Below, one piece after another: positions 17,514-26,346 of a stretch of 64,000 nt of DNA. The DNA lies in contig CAWIAN010000007.1 in NCBI GenBank assembly GCA_963834135.1, forward strand, positions 1,054,001 to 1,118,000, in the 5' to 3' direction. The stretch's first letter is position 1, and every line of letters begins with the position of its first letter. Below the pieces are notes generated by a model. The model made no database searches and had not been told where the DNA came from. It worked only from the letters and a program-made list of their open reading frames with translations. Made by a program: the position numbers and the translations under genes. The DNA comes from Bog-257 sp963834135 (GTDB lineage: Bacteria > Acidobacteriota > Terriglobia > Terriglobales > Acidobacteriaceae).

Positions 17514-18626
17514 GTGAGCCAGCAGCAGACCATAGCCGTAGCCATGTCAGGCGGTGTGGATTCCTCCACCGTCGCGGCGCTCTTGTGTGAGCAGGGCTAT
17601 AACGTCGTCGGCCTGACGCTCCAGCTTTGGAATCAGCGCCGGCTGGCCGGTCATGAGGGCATGCCGGAGGCGGTACAGGGACGCTGCTGCTCGATCGATG
17701 ACGTCTACGATGCGCGACGGGTAGCCGAGACGCTCGGCATTCCTTACTACGTCGTCAATCAGGAGCAGCGCTTCGAGCAGGATGTAGTGCGGCCGTTCGT
17801 CTCCGAGTATCTGTCGGGACGCACACCGATTCCTTGCAGTTTATGCAACAACCATCTGAAGTTTGACCAGCTACTGATCACTGCGCGCCAAATTGGCGCT
17901 GAGTTGCTTGCGACGGGACATTACGCGCGGAACGAGTTCGATGAGGCGAGCGGCCGCTGGATATTGAAGCGTCCGGCGGATCGCACGAAGGACCAGACGT
18001 ACTTCTTGTTCGGCTTGACGCAGGAACAGTTAAGGCGGACGCTGTTTCCTTTGGGGGAGATGTGCAAGCCGGATGTTCGCGAAGAGGCCAAGCGCGCTGG
18101 ACTGCGATTGTTTGAGAAGCCCGATTCGCAGGAAATATGCTTTGTTCCCGGCGGCGACTACAAGCAGTTTCTTGATGCCTATCTGGAAGAACAGGGCGAG
18201 GCAATTCCGGATACAGCCGGAGAGTTGGTCACGACCACTGGCGAGGTTGTCGGCAGCCACACCGGTATTCACAACTTCACTGTCGGACAGCGTAAGGGGC
18301 TCGGCGTCGCTACAGGATCACCGCTGTATGTGTTGGAGATCCGCGGCGACAAGCGAGAGGTAGTGGTCGGCGGGGGAGATGAGTTGTTGTCCCGAACCCT
18401 GCGCGCCAAGCGCCTGAACTGGATTGCCATAGACGACCTGCGCGCACCCGCTCGAATACAGGCGAAGATACGTCACCGTCACGAGGCTGCGGCCGCAACC
18501 ATCGAGAAGAGCAGCGCCGACGAGGTGCTGGTCACGTTCGATGAACCTCAGCGCGCGATTACCCCCGGCCAGGCTACAGTGTTCTACGACGGGGATACGG
18601 TCGTCGGTGGTGGGTGGATCAGCTAA
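17514..18626 (+). CDS. mnmA: tRNA-specific 2-thiouridylase MnmA
   Basis: Adds sulfur to U34 of tRNAs for Lys, Glu and Gln, using ATP and persulfide from the upstream desulfurase. The PP-loop SGGVDSS (12-18), catalytic Cys111 (CSLCNNHLKF) and Cys209 (DSQEICF) are in place. Length is 370 residues. Start is GTG at 17514 with a purine-rich AGGAATTGAAGA ahead. The pairing with a cysteine desulfurase is common in bacteria lacking the TusBCD relay. Confidence 0.96.
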   Translation: MSQQQTIAVAMSGGVDSSTVAALLCEQGYNVVGLTLQLWNQRRLAGHEGMPEAVQGRCCSIDDVYDARRVAETLGIPYYVVNQEQRFEQDVVRPFVSEYLSGRTPIPCSLCNNHLKFDQLLITARQIGAELLATGHYARNEFDEASGRWILKRPADRTKDQTYFLFGLTQEQLRRTLFPLGEMCKPDVREEAKRAGLRLFEKPDSQEICFVPGGDYKQFLDAYLEEQGEAIPDTAGELVTTTGEVVGSHTGIHNFTVGQRKGLGVATGSPLYVLEIRGDKREVVVGGGDELLSRTLRAKRLNWIAIDDLRAPARIQAKIRHRHEAAAATIEKSSADEVLVTFDEPQRAITPGQATVFYDGDTVVGGGWIS

Positions 18627-18679
18627 CTGCTTCGTACGTTTCCGAGGCATCATCGCAGACGCTATATGGAGGACGAATC

Positions 18680-19126
18680 ATGGCCGCTAGCGTTCAGCTC
18701 GCTGTTAAAGCTCAAGCCGAAATCTTCACTGTCGTCAAAGCTCTAACGGACAGCTGGAACAGTCACGACATGAGTACATATGCGGCCCAGTTTACGGAAG
18801 ATGCCGACTTCGTCAACGTGCTTGGTATGCGCTGGAGGGGGCGGCCTGAAATCGAAGCTCGTCATGCCGATGTGCACCGCACCATTTTCCGTAACAGCAC
18901 GTTGCGGACGCTGAACTGTTCCTTGCGTCCACTCGCGTCGGATGTTGTGTTAGCACACATCCGCTGGGAAATGACCGGACATGAAGCGCCCGCGGGAGTG
19001 AAATTTAGCGCGGTTCGCCATGGTTTAATTACCGGCGTGTTTGTTGAGCAGAACGGACGCTGGCTCATCTCCGCATTTCAGAATACGGACATTGTTCCGA
19101 TCAATCTTCCGAGCGTAAAAAGCTAG
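18680..19126 (+). CDS. SnoaL/DUF4440-like protein (SgcJ/EcaC family)
   Basis: 148 residues with the NTF2-like fold pattern of SgcJ/EcaC/DUF4440 proteins: a helix with WNSHDM, then YAAQFTEDADFVNVLG and the C-terminal WLISAFQNTD. Family members are small cytoplasmic proteins often called oxidoreductases or ketosteroid-isomerase-like; no activity can be assigned. The start at 18680 is set by GGAGGA at 18668-18673. It follows mnmA by 53 bases and ends before a bidirectional hairpin. Confidence 0.82.
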   Translation: MAASVQLAVKAQAEIFTVVKALTDSWNSHDMSTYAAQFTEDADFVNVLGMRWRGRPEIEARHADVHRTIFRNSTLRTLNCSLRPLASDVVLAHIRWEMTGHEAPAGVKFSAVRHGLITGVFVEQNGRWLISAFQNTDIVPINLPSVKS

Positions 19127-19151
19127 TTATTGATTGCTTCGCAAAAAGAAA

Positions 19152-19176
19152 AGCAGCGCACGAGCGCTGCTTTTTG
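19152..19176. terminator. Bidirectional hairpin terminator
   Basis: Perfect stem agcagcgc/gcgctgct (19152-19159, 19164-19171) with loop acga. A T-tract follows on the plus strand and the A-rich stretch at 19143-19152 supplies one on the minus strand. It separates the convergent genes ending at 19126 and 19194. Confidence 0.88.
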
Positions 19177-19193
19177 ATTCTAAGGCGGTACCT

Positions 19194-19736
19194 TCAAATA
19201 AACATTTCGTCCGACGGCCCACCGTTGCGGCGACGCCGTTGCGTGTTGAAGTAGGCGCCGAAGCCGGAACTGATAGCCTGCATAATCCCTGAAACCTGAC
19301 GCACCGGCGACATCACCGTGTGTTGCACCTTCTCAGAGGTTTCTTCCACACGATCCATGGTGCGCGTCAACATCTCATCCCCGCGAATCACCTGAAGGCG
19401 AACGCGATCAATAGCGTCATTGGCGGTAACGTCGAAACGCTCGACTGTCGCGCGTGCGGTGGAGCTCATCCGGCTGGCGTTGTCGATCAGTGTTTCGATC
19501 TTGGGCCGGGCCGTATCCAGGAAGCTCTTGACCTCCTGCTGGATGGCCTTCGCATCGTCGATCACCGGCAGTGCGCGCGTTTGGACCATTGTTGCAGTTT
19601 CCTCGACTTTGCCGGCGAGGGCCTGCATTCTGGCGCCGAGCTTGCGCATGGTCAAGAACATGGCAAACAAAATAAGCATCTGCAGCACAACTGCGGATGC
19701 AGTCACGGCGATAAAAATTGTCAGCTTCTCATCCAT
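19194..19736 (-). CDS. Single-helix membrane coiled-coil protein
   Basis: 180 residues: one membrane helix at residues 6-30, then a long heptad-rich helical region resembling DUF948-type or methyl-accepting-like coiled coils, and a basic C-terminal segment (QRRRRN). It has no enzymatic motif. It lies 64 bases downstream of a YtxH-type gene on the same strand, and the pair resembles cell-envelope stress genes that occur together in Acidobacteriota and Firmicutes; that grouping is inference. Confidence 0.7.
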   Translation of the reverse strand: MDEKLTIFIAVTASAVVLQMLILFAMFLTMRKLGARMQALAGKVEETATMVQTRALPVIDDAKAIQQEVKSFLDTARPKIETLIDNASRMSSTARATVERFDVTANDAIDRVRLQVIRGDEMLTRTMDRVEETSEKVQHTVMSPVRQVSGIMQAISSGFGAYFNTQRRRRNGGPSDEMFI

Positions 19737-19800
19737 AACGATACCCGGAAACCGTACGGCACATTAGAGATGTCGCCGGCTTGTGGAACGCAGCGGCACC

Positions 19801-20118
19801 CTACGGAACGTTGGGAGTTGCGCCTTCGACCTGATCGCCGGTAGCTTCGCGATAAGCTTGGCGTCCGGCTTCGTAAGCAGTACGGATCTGGTCCTTCTGC
19901 TGGCTCAGGTAATCGCGGCCTTTGTCAGCCCAAGTACCTGCCTGCTCACGCGCCTGGCGAGCCCGGTCTTTTACGGTGTTCCGGCCATCCTCGGCTGCTT
20001 CCCGAATCTGCTGACGTAATTCGTCGCCTGACTTAGGTGCATACAATACTCCCACCGCCGCACCAATACCTAGCCCTGCAAGAAACCAGAGAATACCGCT
20101 GCCATCACGATCTGACAT
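19801..20118 (-). CDS. YtxH domain protein
   Basis: 105 residues with the YtxH signature: a Gly-rich membrane segment (FLAGLGIGAAVGVLYAPKSG) followed by a long charged helix. YtxH proteins are small, stress-linked, membrane-anchored proteins of unknown biochemical role. The start at 20118 has GGAGGC upstream. Probably co-transcribed with the coiled-coil gene below it. Confidence 0.85.
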   Translation of the reverse strand: MSDRDGSGILWFLAGLGIGAAVGVLYAPKSGDELRQQIREAAEDGRNTVKDRARQAREQAGTWADKGRDYLSQQKDQIRTAYEAGRQAYREATGDQVEGATPNVP

Positions 20119-20226
20119 AATGCCTCCTTCGAAAAGCCCGCGAGTCCAGATGCTAGCACCCGTTATGGCGAATTACAAACCTGCAAAACCGACTCAGGAG
20201 CAAGAGAACATAGACTCCCGCAACGG

Positions 20227-20700
20227 TCAGCTTGCAGGAATATCGAGCGCTTTCTTCAACATGGCAATCTGCCCCAAATGGTAGACGTGGTGTTCGATGA
20301 TACCGTGCGCTTCGTCGTAGTAGGTTCGCTTGCCCGCTGCCGTCAACTGCTCCAACTTGGCCGGATCGAGCCCGGCCAGTGCCTCCCGGAATGTTCGATT
20401 GGATGCGCGGAACTCGTCGAGTGTCTTCTGCCAGTTTTCTTCGGTGGTTGCCGGCATAGGCGGGAAATTCAATTTTTCTATCAGGCCGGCCCGTAGTCCC
20501 GCGAGTCGCTCGGTTACCACGCCTTCCCAAAACGTCATGTGGCTGACCAGCTCCCAAATCGTGTGCGTCCCGGGCAGGGGTCGTGCAGCTGCCGTTTGCG
20601 CCGGGATTTCCTCCAGGATTTTCCAGACTGGGTCGCCGTGCCATGCATCTCCGCTCAGCACACCATCGTAGTGATTGAGAATCCGATTCAGTTCCGACAT
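20227..20700 (-). CDS. DinB-like protein
   Basis: 157 residues with the four-helix DinB/YfiT pattern: an N-terminal helix with HYDGV, SHMTFWEGVV in the middle, and HGIIEHHVYHLGQI near the end, providing His residues for a divalent metal. Relatives include bacillithiol or mycothiol transferases and damage-inducible proteins; the function here is open. The ATG at 20700 has AGGAGG upstream. The protein is cytoplasmic. A second, exported DinB-like protein is encoded at 26974-27501. Confidence 0.85.
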   Translation of the reverse strand: MSELNRILNHYDGVLSGDAWHGDPVWKILEEIPAQTAAARPLPGTHTIWELVSHMTFWEGVVTERLAGLRAGLIEKLNFPPMPATTEENWQKTLDEFRASNRTFREALAGLDPAKLEQLTAAGKRTYYDEAHGIIEHHVYHLGQIAMLKKALDIPAS

Positions 20701-20880
20701 GCGACGTATCCTCCTAACCGTCAATAACGATAACACAGGTTATGTAAGTTGGAGTCTCACTCGTCGGCGCCGTTACCTGTACAGGTCACGGTGTTCAGGA
20801 CCAATCAGCAGAAACAGTTTGCTAGCTGTTCCCGTTCGTATAACATTCCTGCCGCTGGAATTTATCTCTCAGGAGGAGCT

Positions 20881-21510
20881 ATGAAGCCCATTCTCAAAGG
20901 AACCCTTATTTTGGTAACCGTAGCGCTCGGATGGTCGGGACTGTTGTCTCAAGACAAGCAAGCGATGTCAAAGCCGACGAAGCCCGCAGCCGATGCGACG
21001 ATGCCCATGCCCAAGCCCGATCCCGCAATGACGAAGATGATCAAGATGATGGCCGGCAACTGGATGGTGACAGAGAAGGCCGATCCCAGCCCAATGATGC
21101 CCAAGGGCGGGACAGGCAAAGGCATGGCAGTCCTGACGGCTGGACCCGGAGGCATGTCGCTGATGGAGAAATATCACTCGTCGGGGGTGATGGGCAGCAA
21201 CTTCACCGGCTTCGGAACCTTCTGGTGGGATTCCAGGGCGCAGCTCTACCGTGGGGTATGGTGCGACAGCATGACACCCGGCGGGTGTGACGCGAGCGGC
21301 ACGACCAAATGGGACGGCGACAACCTTATCGGAACCATGAGCGGAGACATGAACGGGCAGAAGATGATTACCAAGTTCATCTACACGGACTGGAAGCCCA
21401 ACTCATTCGTGATGAAAATGAAGATGGGACCAAACGAAAACTCCATGAAAGACGCTATGACGTTCACCTACACGCGAGCGGGTGCTACGTCTGCCAAGGC
21501 GGCAGAGTAG
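20881..21510 (+). CDS. Exported methionine-rich DUF1579-like protein
   Basis: 209 residues with a signal peptide, a Met/Pro/Lys-rich segment (TMPMPKPDPAMTKMIKMM, about residues 40-60) and a body resembling DUF1579 proteins (AGNWMVTEKA, FTGFGTFWWDS, WDGDNLIGTMSG). DUF1579 proteins have a lipocalin-like barrel and no assigned function. The high Met content may bind metal ions or absorb oxidants, which is speculation. The ATG at 20881 follows AGGAGGAGCT. Confidence 0.75.
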   Translation: MKPILKGTLILVTVALGWSGLLSQDKQAMSKPTKPAADATMPMPKPDPAMTKMIKMMAGNWMVTEKADPSPMMPKGGTGKGMAVLTAGPGGMSLMEKYHSSGVMGSNFTGFGTFWWDSRAQLYRGVWCDSMTPGGCDASGTTKWDGDNLIGTMSGDMNGQKMITKFIYTDWKPNSFVMKMKMGPNENSMKDAMTFTYTRAGATSAKAAE

Positions 21511-21536
21511 ATACCGCAAGACGACGTTGCGCGCCA

Positions 21537-21572
21537 ATAGCCCCATCCTCAAACGTCTGGAGATGGGGCTAT
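21537..21572 (+). terminator. Long hairpin, probable terminator
   Basis: A perfect 11-base stem, atagccccatc with gatggggctat, has a 14-base loop and lies 27 bases after the DUF1579-like gene. The following tract cgctttcc is poor in T. The rest of the 316-base gap to the next gene shows no reading frame or motif I can support. Confidence 0.6.
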
Positions 21573-21826
21573 CGCTTTCCTGGAAACGACAATCTCCCAC
21601 GGTTTCAGTGTCCACGCCCGAACAAGGTTGTTGCCGTTGGACGCGAGCGTTGGCGCCTTGGCCGCTAAGTCCTGTGATCGCAGCCCTCATCTGCGACGAC
21701 GAAAAACAGCTGCGAGAACGTGACAGCTCTGCTATGTTGTTCCTGCTTTCATGCGCCGCGACTGCGTGATCGGCCACTCCACGCAGCGACATTGATTGCG
21801 ACTGCGCTACTTGGGACCTGCTCCTG

Positions 21827-23497
21827 ATGACTCGACTCCTGCCCCTTCTTCTACTGGTCTGCCTTTCGTTTCCCGGCGGATTGCTCGGTTTGCAGCAAGC
21901 GACGACGCCCGCCGTCGACAACGGCAATCTCTCGGTTGCCGATCAGCTCTATCGTTCCGGTAATTTCACAGGCGCGACCGAGAAATACCAAGCCATCCTT
22001 AAGACCGATTCCGGCTCGATTGCGGCCCAGAGCGGATTGATTCGCTCGCTGCTGCGGCTGGAGAAGATCGACGAAGCAATGTCGTTCGCTAAGACTGCCG
22101 TGGCTGCCCAGCCGAATTCAGCCGTTTTGTTGGCGGCAATGGGGGAGGTTGAGTTTCGCTGGGGCGAAATGTCTCCGGCAGAGATCTCGTATCGACAGGC
22201 GATCAAGCTCGACCCAGCAAACGTGGATGCCTACCTGGGATTGGCGCGAATCTACCGCTCGTACTCGCTCTATGGCCACGCTTACGCCTGCCTGCAACGA
22301 GCTCACGAATTAGCACCGGATGATCCGGAGGTGCAGCGCATGTGGTTTCGCGAACTGCCGAAGAAGGATCGTATCGCTGCCATCGAAAAATACCTGGCCG
22401 GACCGCACCCGGATGATCCGGAAGAGACGGGCGGACTTCAGCGCTACCTCGTCTTTCTGAAGGCGACGGCCGCCCAGTCGCATGCTTGCAAGCTGGTTAA
22501 TAAAGTCGAGCAAACAACCACCAAGCTGGAGACCCTGCGCACGGATCCCACGCACGATTTTGGAGTGGGCCTGGTCGTTAGCGTAGATGGCCACGACACG
22601 CGGCTGCAGTTGGACACGGGCGCGTCCGGCATCGTGATCAGTCGCCGGGCCGCGGCGAAAGCAGGCCTGACTTCCGTCTCCGACGAGGAGTATTACGGTC
22701 TAGGTGATCACGGGGTGCGGCGTGGGTATTCAGCCATCGCCAACGACATTCGTGTCGGCGATCTGGAATTTCATGATTGTGTTGTGGACGTCACCGATGG
22801 AGTTTCTGTTACGAGCGAGGATGGCCTCATCGGGGCCGATGTCTTCAGTTCCTATTTGATCGACATCGACATTCCGGATCACAAGCTAAAGCTGTCTCCG
22901 CTGCCGCGACGGCCGAACGAAACCAGCGCTCCCGCTACGCTGAAGACGGAGGAAGAGTCTGATTCCGGCGAAGACCAGAGCGCTCGCGATTCCAAGCAAA
23001 CCGAACCCGCTGCCGCTCAAAGCAAGGCTGGCGCCGCCCCGGAAGAGCCGAAGCCGCTGGATCGTTATGTCGCGCCGGAAATGACGGATTGGACCGCTGT
23101 CTTCCGCTTCGGTTCTCACCTGCTCATCCCCACGCACATCGATGCCTCGCCGTCCATGTTGTTTCTGATCGATACCGGATCGATGATGACCATGCTTTCC
23201 AAGCGGGAGGCGACGCACTTCACATCGATACATCAGGATCCGGATACAGAAGTGAAAGGGCTGAACGGAAGCGTGTCGAGAGTTTACCGAGCAAGTAAGG
23301 TCATGCTGAGGTTCGGACACCTTTCGCAAAAGAATCAGGGCATCATAAGCTTCGATCTCTCGAACTTAAGCCGGCACATGGGAACGGAAGTCTCGGGAAT
23401 TCTGGGATTCGAGACGCTGTACATGCTGCAAATCAAGATCGATTACCGCGATGGATTGGTGGATTTTGTATACGACTCGAAGCGCTGGGAGCGGTGA
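21827..23497 (+). CDS. Exported TPR protein with two retropepsin-like aspartyl protease domains
   Basis: A signal peptide, then TPR repeats (about residues 35-165), then two retropepsin-type domains: LDTGASG with Asp263 and, after a polar Glu/Ser/Ala-rich linker (about 365-415), LIDTGSMM with Asp449. Retropepsins act as dimers of DTG/DSG halves, so two halves in one chain could form an intramolecular active site, as in eukaryotic pepsins or gag-polyprotein-like proteases; this is inference. It should act in the periplasm. Two families of domain in one 556-residue protein is an unusual combination. No operon partner is obvious. Confidence 0.82.
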   Translation: MTRLLPLLLLVCLSFPGGLLGLQQATTPAVDNGNLSVADQLYRSGNFTGATEKYQAILKTDSGSIAAQSGLIRSLLRLEKIDEAMSFAKTAVAAQPNSAVLLAAMGEVEFRWGEMSPAEISYRQAIKLDPANVDAYLGLARIYRSYSLYGHAYACLQRAHELAPDDPEVQRMWFRELPKKDRIAAIEKYLAGPHPDDPEETGGLQRYLVFLKATAAQSHACKLVNKVEQTTTKLETLRTDPTHDFGVGLVVSVDGHDTRLQLDTGASGIVISRRAAAKAGLTSVSDEEYYGLGDHGVRRGYSAIANDIRVGDLEFHDCVVDVTDGVSVTSEDGLIGADVFSSYLIDIDIPDHKLKLSPLPRRPNETSAPATLKTEEESDSGEDQSARDSKQTEPAAAQSKAGAAPEEPKPLDRYVAPEMTDWTAVFRFGSHLLIPTHIDASPSMLFLIDTGSMMTMLSKREATHFTSIHQDPDTEVKGLNGSVSRVYRASKVMLRFGHLSQKNQGIISFDLSNLSRHMGTEVSGILGFETLYMLQIKIDYRDGLVDFVYDSKRWER

Positions 23498-23529
23498 GAT
23501 TCGAGGTATGCGCTGAAAGCCAGGGCTTG

Positions 23530-24051
23530 CTAATGCTTGCAGCCCGACACCATGACGGATTCATTATTGATCGTAATGATCTTGAATGGATAGTTTCCAG
23601 AATCGACGTCCCGACTCTTAATCGACGGCGGTATAGTTGGCACAATTTGATCCCACCAGATGACTCCGTTGCCGATCATGAAGCCTTGATAATTGCCCCA
23701 CACATCGGAGTTTCTAGCGGATGTGATCGCGCAGATGACCTGCGGAGTGAATAGCTTCGGATAGTCTTTAAGGAACTGCGCTCGCGTACGGATCTGGACA
23801 TTCTTGCCGTTTAGACCGGCGCGCAACGGATAATTCACCATTGAAGCCACTTGCGCCTTGTCACCGGCGTTCACGGCAACCTGCAGCTTCAGCAGGAAAG
23901 CGATCGCCTCCGGACAATCTGGCCTGGTTGAAGCATCACGAGCCATGCAGTTGCCTGCGTCCTGCGCTAGCGCCGTCGCGGCGAAGCAGGTGACCGACAG
24001 CACCATCCAGGCAATTCGCCTGACGAACTTCGCCATGAAAACGGAAAGCAC
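23530..24051 (-). CDS. Exported protein of unknown function
   Basis: A signal peptide (hydrophobic stretch WMVLSVTCFAATALAQ) is followed by about 140 residues with an NTF2-like flavour (LLKLQVAVNAGDKAQVASMVNYPL). Cys residues near both ends could form a disulphide. GTG at 24051 is preferred as start because AGAAGGAGA lies just ahead; a longer GTG frame at 24093 overlaps the TetR stop by four bases and is the alternative. It follows the TetR gene directly on the same strand and may be in its operon. Confidence 0.7.
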   Translation of the reverse strand: MLSVFMAKFVRRIAWMVLSVTCFAATALAQDAGNCMARDASTRPDCPEAIAFLLKLQVAVNAGDKAQVASMVNYPLRAGLNGKNVQIRTRAQFLKDYPKLFTPQVICAITSARNSDVWGNYQGFMIGNGVIWWDQIVPTIPPSIKSRDVDSGNYPFKIITINNESVMVSGCKH

Positions 24052-24089
24052 AGTCTCTCCTTCTGCAGATGTCGCCGCTCGAACGCCGA

Positions 24090-24755
24090 TCACGAGAACA
24101 GATAACTGGCCAGCATTTTTTTCATCTCGGCAACAATACGGTCGCGCTCTTCCCGGGTAGGTTGCTCATAGGCATAGGCAATCAACCGCTCGCCGGCTTC
24201 GCTGATCACCCTTAGCATCAGGTCGAGTTCGGGAGTGTTGGGAATGGCCAGCCGCTCCAGCATGAAATTTTTCAGCAGAGCCGGCAAGCCGATGGTCGGG
24301 GAAGCCTGGTGTTCCTTAGTAGCCGCGCTGACGTAACGCCCGAACGAGATGGTGCGGAAGTCGGGATGAGCATCCAGATAGACCACGTAGGCGTCCACTA
24401 CGCTGTCGAGGATCTTCGCTGGATCGAAGGTTTCGAGGTTGGCGAATTCCCGTTCAAGCACCTTCATCACTGAGTTTTCGAGCGACGCGCGAAACTGTTC
24501 GACGTGCCGCACGGCAATCGCGTCGATGATGGTTTGCTTGTCCGGGAAGAAGCGGTAAAGAGCGCCGATTGACAGTCCAGCCTCGTTGGCGATACGAGTT
24601 GTGGTGACATCCTCCAGCGGCATCTGAGTCAGAAGGGAACTGGCGGCATCCAGTACGCGAGCCACCGTCTGCTGGCTGCGAGACTGGACCGGAGTGCGGC
24701 GACGAGAGGGCGAACTGCTCTCCGCAAGCGACGTAGTTTCAAGATCGTCAGACAT
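24090..24755 (-). CDS. TetR-family transcriptional regulator
   Basis: The N-terminal helix-turn-helix (about residues 28-75, ARIANEAGLSIGALYRFFPDKQ-like TetR signature) is followed by a ligand-binding domain of about 140 residues. Length is 221. It is divergent from hpnH with a 217-base spacer that holds the hpnH promoter, so it may control hpnH and/or itself. A tandem acgcgggg/gcgacgcgggg repeat at 24884-24903 lies just ahead of the -35 box, but I see no clear palindromic operator. The ligand is unknown. Confidence 0.88.
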   Translation of the reverse strand: MSDDLETTSLAESSSPSRRRTPVQSRSQQTVARVLDAASSLLTQMPLEDVTTTRIANEAGLSIGALYRFFPDKQTIIDAIAVRHVEQFRASLENSVMKVLEREFANLETFDPAKILDSVVDAYVVYLDAHPDFRTISFGRYVSAATKEHQASPTIGLPALLKNFMLERLAIPNTPELDLMLRVISEAGERLIAYAYEQPTREERDRIVAEMKKMLASYLFS

Positions 24756-24905
24756 GGTTATCGCGTTTCTCGATCACGGACTCCGACTTACCGCTCTTCG
24801 GAGGTTGACGTGACAGCGATCAAGTGCCGCAGATAGAGCATCTTGCAACCGCCAAACTTAGTCGTTTATCTCTGGAAAGGGCACGCGGGGCGACGCGGGG
24901 CGCCA

Positions 24906-24933
24906 TTGACATCATCCCATAAATGCGATAAAA
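24906..24933 (+). promoter_or_regulatory. Probable promoter of hpnH
   Basis: A perfect -35 TTGACA (24906-24911) and an A/T-rich -10 region GATAAA or ATAAAA (24927-24933) with 15-16 base spacing lie 40 bases before the ATG. The spacing is slightly short. Confidence 0.6.
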
Positions 24934-24972
24934 ACGAAAGAGAGTTCGCGTTCTTGTTACGAGGTCTTTTTC

Positions 24973-26094
24973 ATGGCTGTGCCCGTGTCTCAGATGTGGA
25001 CGGTCGCCACGTACGTCCTGAAGCAGCGCGTTAAGGGTCGCAAGCGCTATCCGCTGGTGCTGATGCTGGAGCCGCTCTTCCGCTGCAATCTGGCTTGTGC
25101 CGGTTGCGGCAAGATCCAGTATCCCGCTCACGTACTGAAGCAAAACCTGTCCCCCGAGGAGTGTTTCCGCGCGGTCGACGAATGCGGCGCTCCCATGGTC
25201 TCTATCCCGGGCGGCGAACCGCTGATGCATCCCCAGATCGCCGAGATCGTGGAAGGCCTGGTCGCCCGCAAGAAATACATTTACCTCTGCACCAACGCTC
25301 TGCTGCTGAAAGAAAAGATCGACCTGTTCAAGCCGAGCAAGTACCTGACCTTCTCGGTCCACATGGATGGCGAGCGCGAGCAGCATGACTTTTCTGTCTG
25401 CCGCGAAGGCGGTTTTGACGCCGCGCTCGAAGGCGTTAAGGAAGCCGTCAGCCGTGGTTTCCGCGTGACGACCAACACCACGCTGTTTGATGGCGCCGAT
25501 CCTAACAGCGTCCGTGAATTCTTTGATCAGATGATGGACCTCGGAGTCGAGGGCATGATGCTCTCGCCCGGCTACTCCTATGAGAAGGCGCCCGACCAGA
25601 AACATTTTCTGGGTCGCGCCCGCACGCGCCGGTTGTTTCGGGCGATGCTGTCGAACCGCAAAGCCAAGTGGGTTTTCAATCAGTCGCCGCTGTTTCTGGA
25701 ATTCCTGATGGGCAAGCGGGATTATCCCTGCACTCCTTGGGGCATGCCGACCTTCAACCTCTTCGGTTGGCAGAAGCCGTGTTATCTGCTGCAGGACGGC
25801 TACGCCGATACCTTCGAAGAGTTGATGCGCGAGACGGAATGGCACAAGTACGGCACTGAGTCGGGCAATCCCAAGTGCGCCAATTGCATGGTGCACAGCG
25901 GATACGAGGCGTCGGCCGTGCATGACACATTCGGTTCGTGGAAGGGATTTCTCGGCACTGTAAAAGCGACGTTCTCTACGAAGTACAAGGACGACGAGGC
26001 GCTGGCCATGCTGAACGAAGAGATTCGGCCGGTGCACACCTACAATCCGCTGGTGCAGATTGCATCGAGCGAGCGGCCGGAATTGCACGCGTAA
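24973..26094 (+). CDS. hpnH: Hopanoid biosynthesis radical SAM protein HpnH
   Basis: Joins adenosine to hopene (adenosylhopene synthesis), the first step toward C35 hopanoids. The radical-SAM cysteines are Cys38, Cys42 and Cys45 (RCNLACAGCG), followed by GGEPLMHP, a motif for SAM binding. Length is 373 residues, and the C-terminal NEEIRPVHTYNPLV tail is typical for HpnH. No squalene-hopene cyclase or other hpn gene lies in the window. It is divergent from a TetR gene that may regulate it, and is followed by a repeat element. Confidence 0.95.
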   Translation: MAVPVSQMWTVATYVLKQRVKGRKRYPLVLMLEPLFRCNLACAGCGKIQYPAHVLKQNLSPEECFRAVDECGAPMVSIPGGEPLMHPQIAEIVEGLVARKKYIYLCTNALLLKEKIDLFKPSKYLTFSVHMDGEREQHDFSVCREGGFDAALEGVKEAVSRGFRVTTNTTLFDGADPNSVREFFDQMMDLGVEGMMLSPGYSYEKAPDQKHFLGRARTRRLFRAMLSNRKAKWVFNQSPLFLEFLMGKRDYPCTPWGMPTFNLFGWQKPCYLLQDGYADTFEELMRETEWHKYGTESGNPKCANCMVHSGYEASAVHDTFGSWKGFLGTVKATFSTKYKDDEALAMLNEEIRPVHTYNPLVQIASSERPELHA

Positions 26095-26102
26095 AAGGCG
26101 AT

Positions 26103-26304
26103 TTCACCACCGAGGCGCGGAGGACACCGAGAAAATCGAGTTCGTCTTTTGGGGCTCCTGACATCCGTGTGAATTCGAGGTTGCTGGGCGAAAGAATTGT
26201 GGGCGAGTATAGGGGTCCTTCGACTCCGGTTCGCAAAAGCAGCGAACCTGCGCTCAGGATGACGCCAGTTGTTACCTCCGTGATCTCCGTGCCTCTGTGG
26301 TGAA
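26103..26304. repeat. Inverted-repeat element (ccaccgagg/cctctgtgg ends)
   Basis: The ends ttcaccaccgagg (26103-26115) and cctctgtggtgaa (26292-26304) match as reverse complements at 12 of 13 positions. The 202-base element has the same kind of ends as the short one at 2067-2137 but a much longer interior, including a tccttcgactc...gctcaggatgac segment. It has no coding potential. Probably a dispersed MITE-like repeat; its mobility is inference. Confidence 0.6.
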
Positions 26305-26346
26305 CAAAACGTTTTCGGCGAAGAGCGAAAGGCGAACCGCGATCCC

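Noticed and set aside
24820..26088. Long minus-strand frame opposite hpnH
   Set aside because: It is a shadow of a high-GC gene; it lacks any family motif and the plus-strand frame is clearly hpnH.
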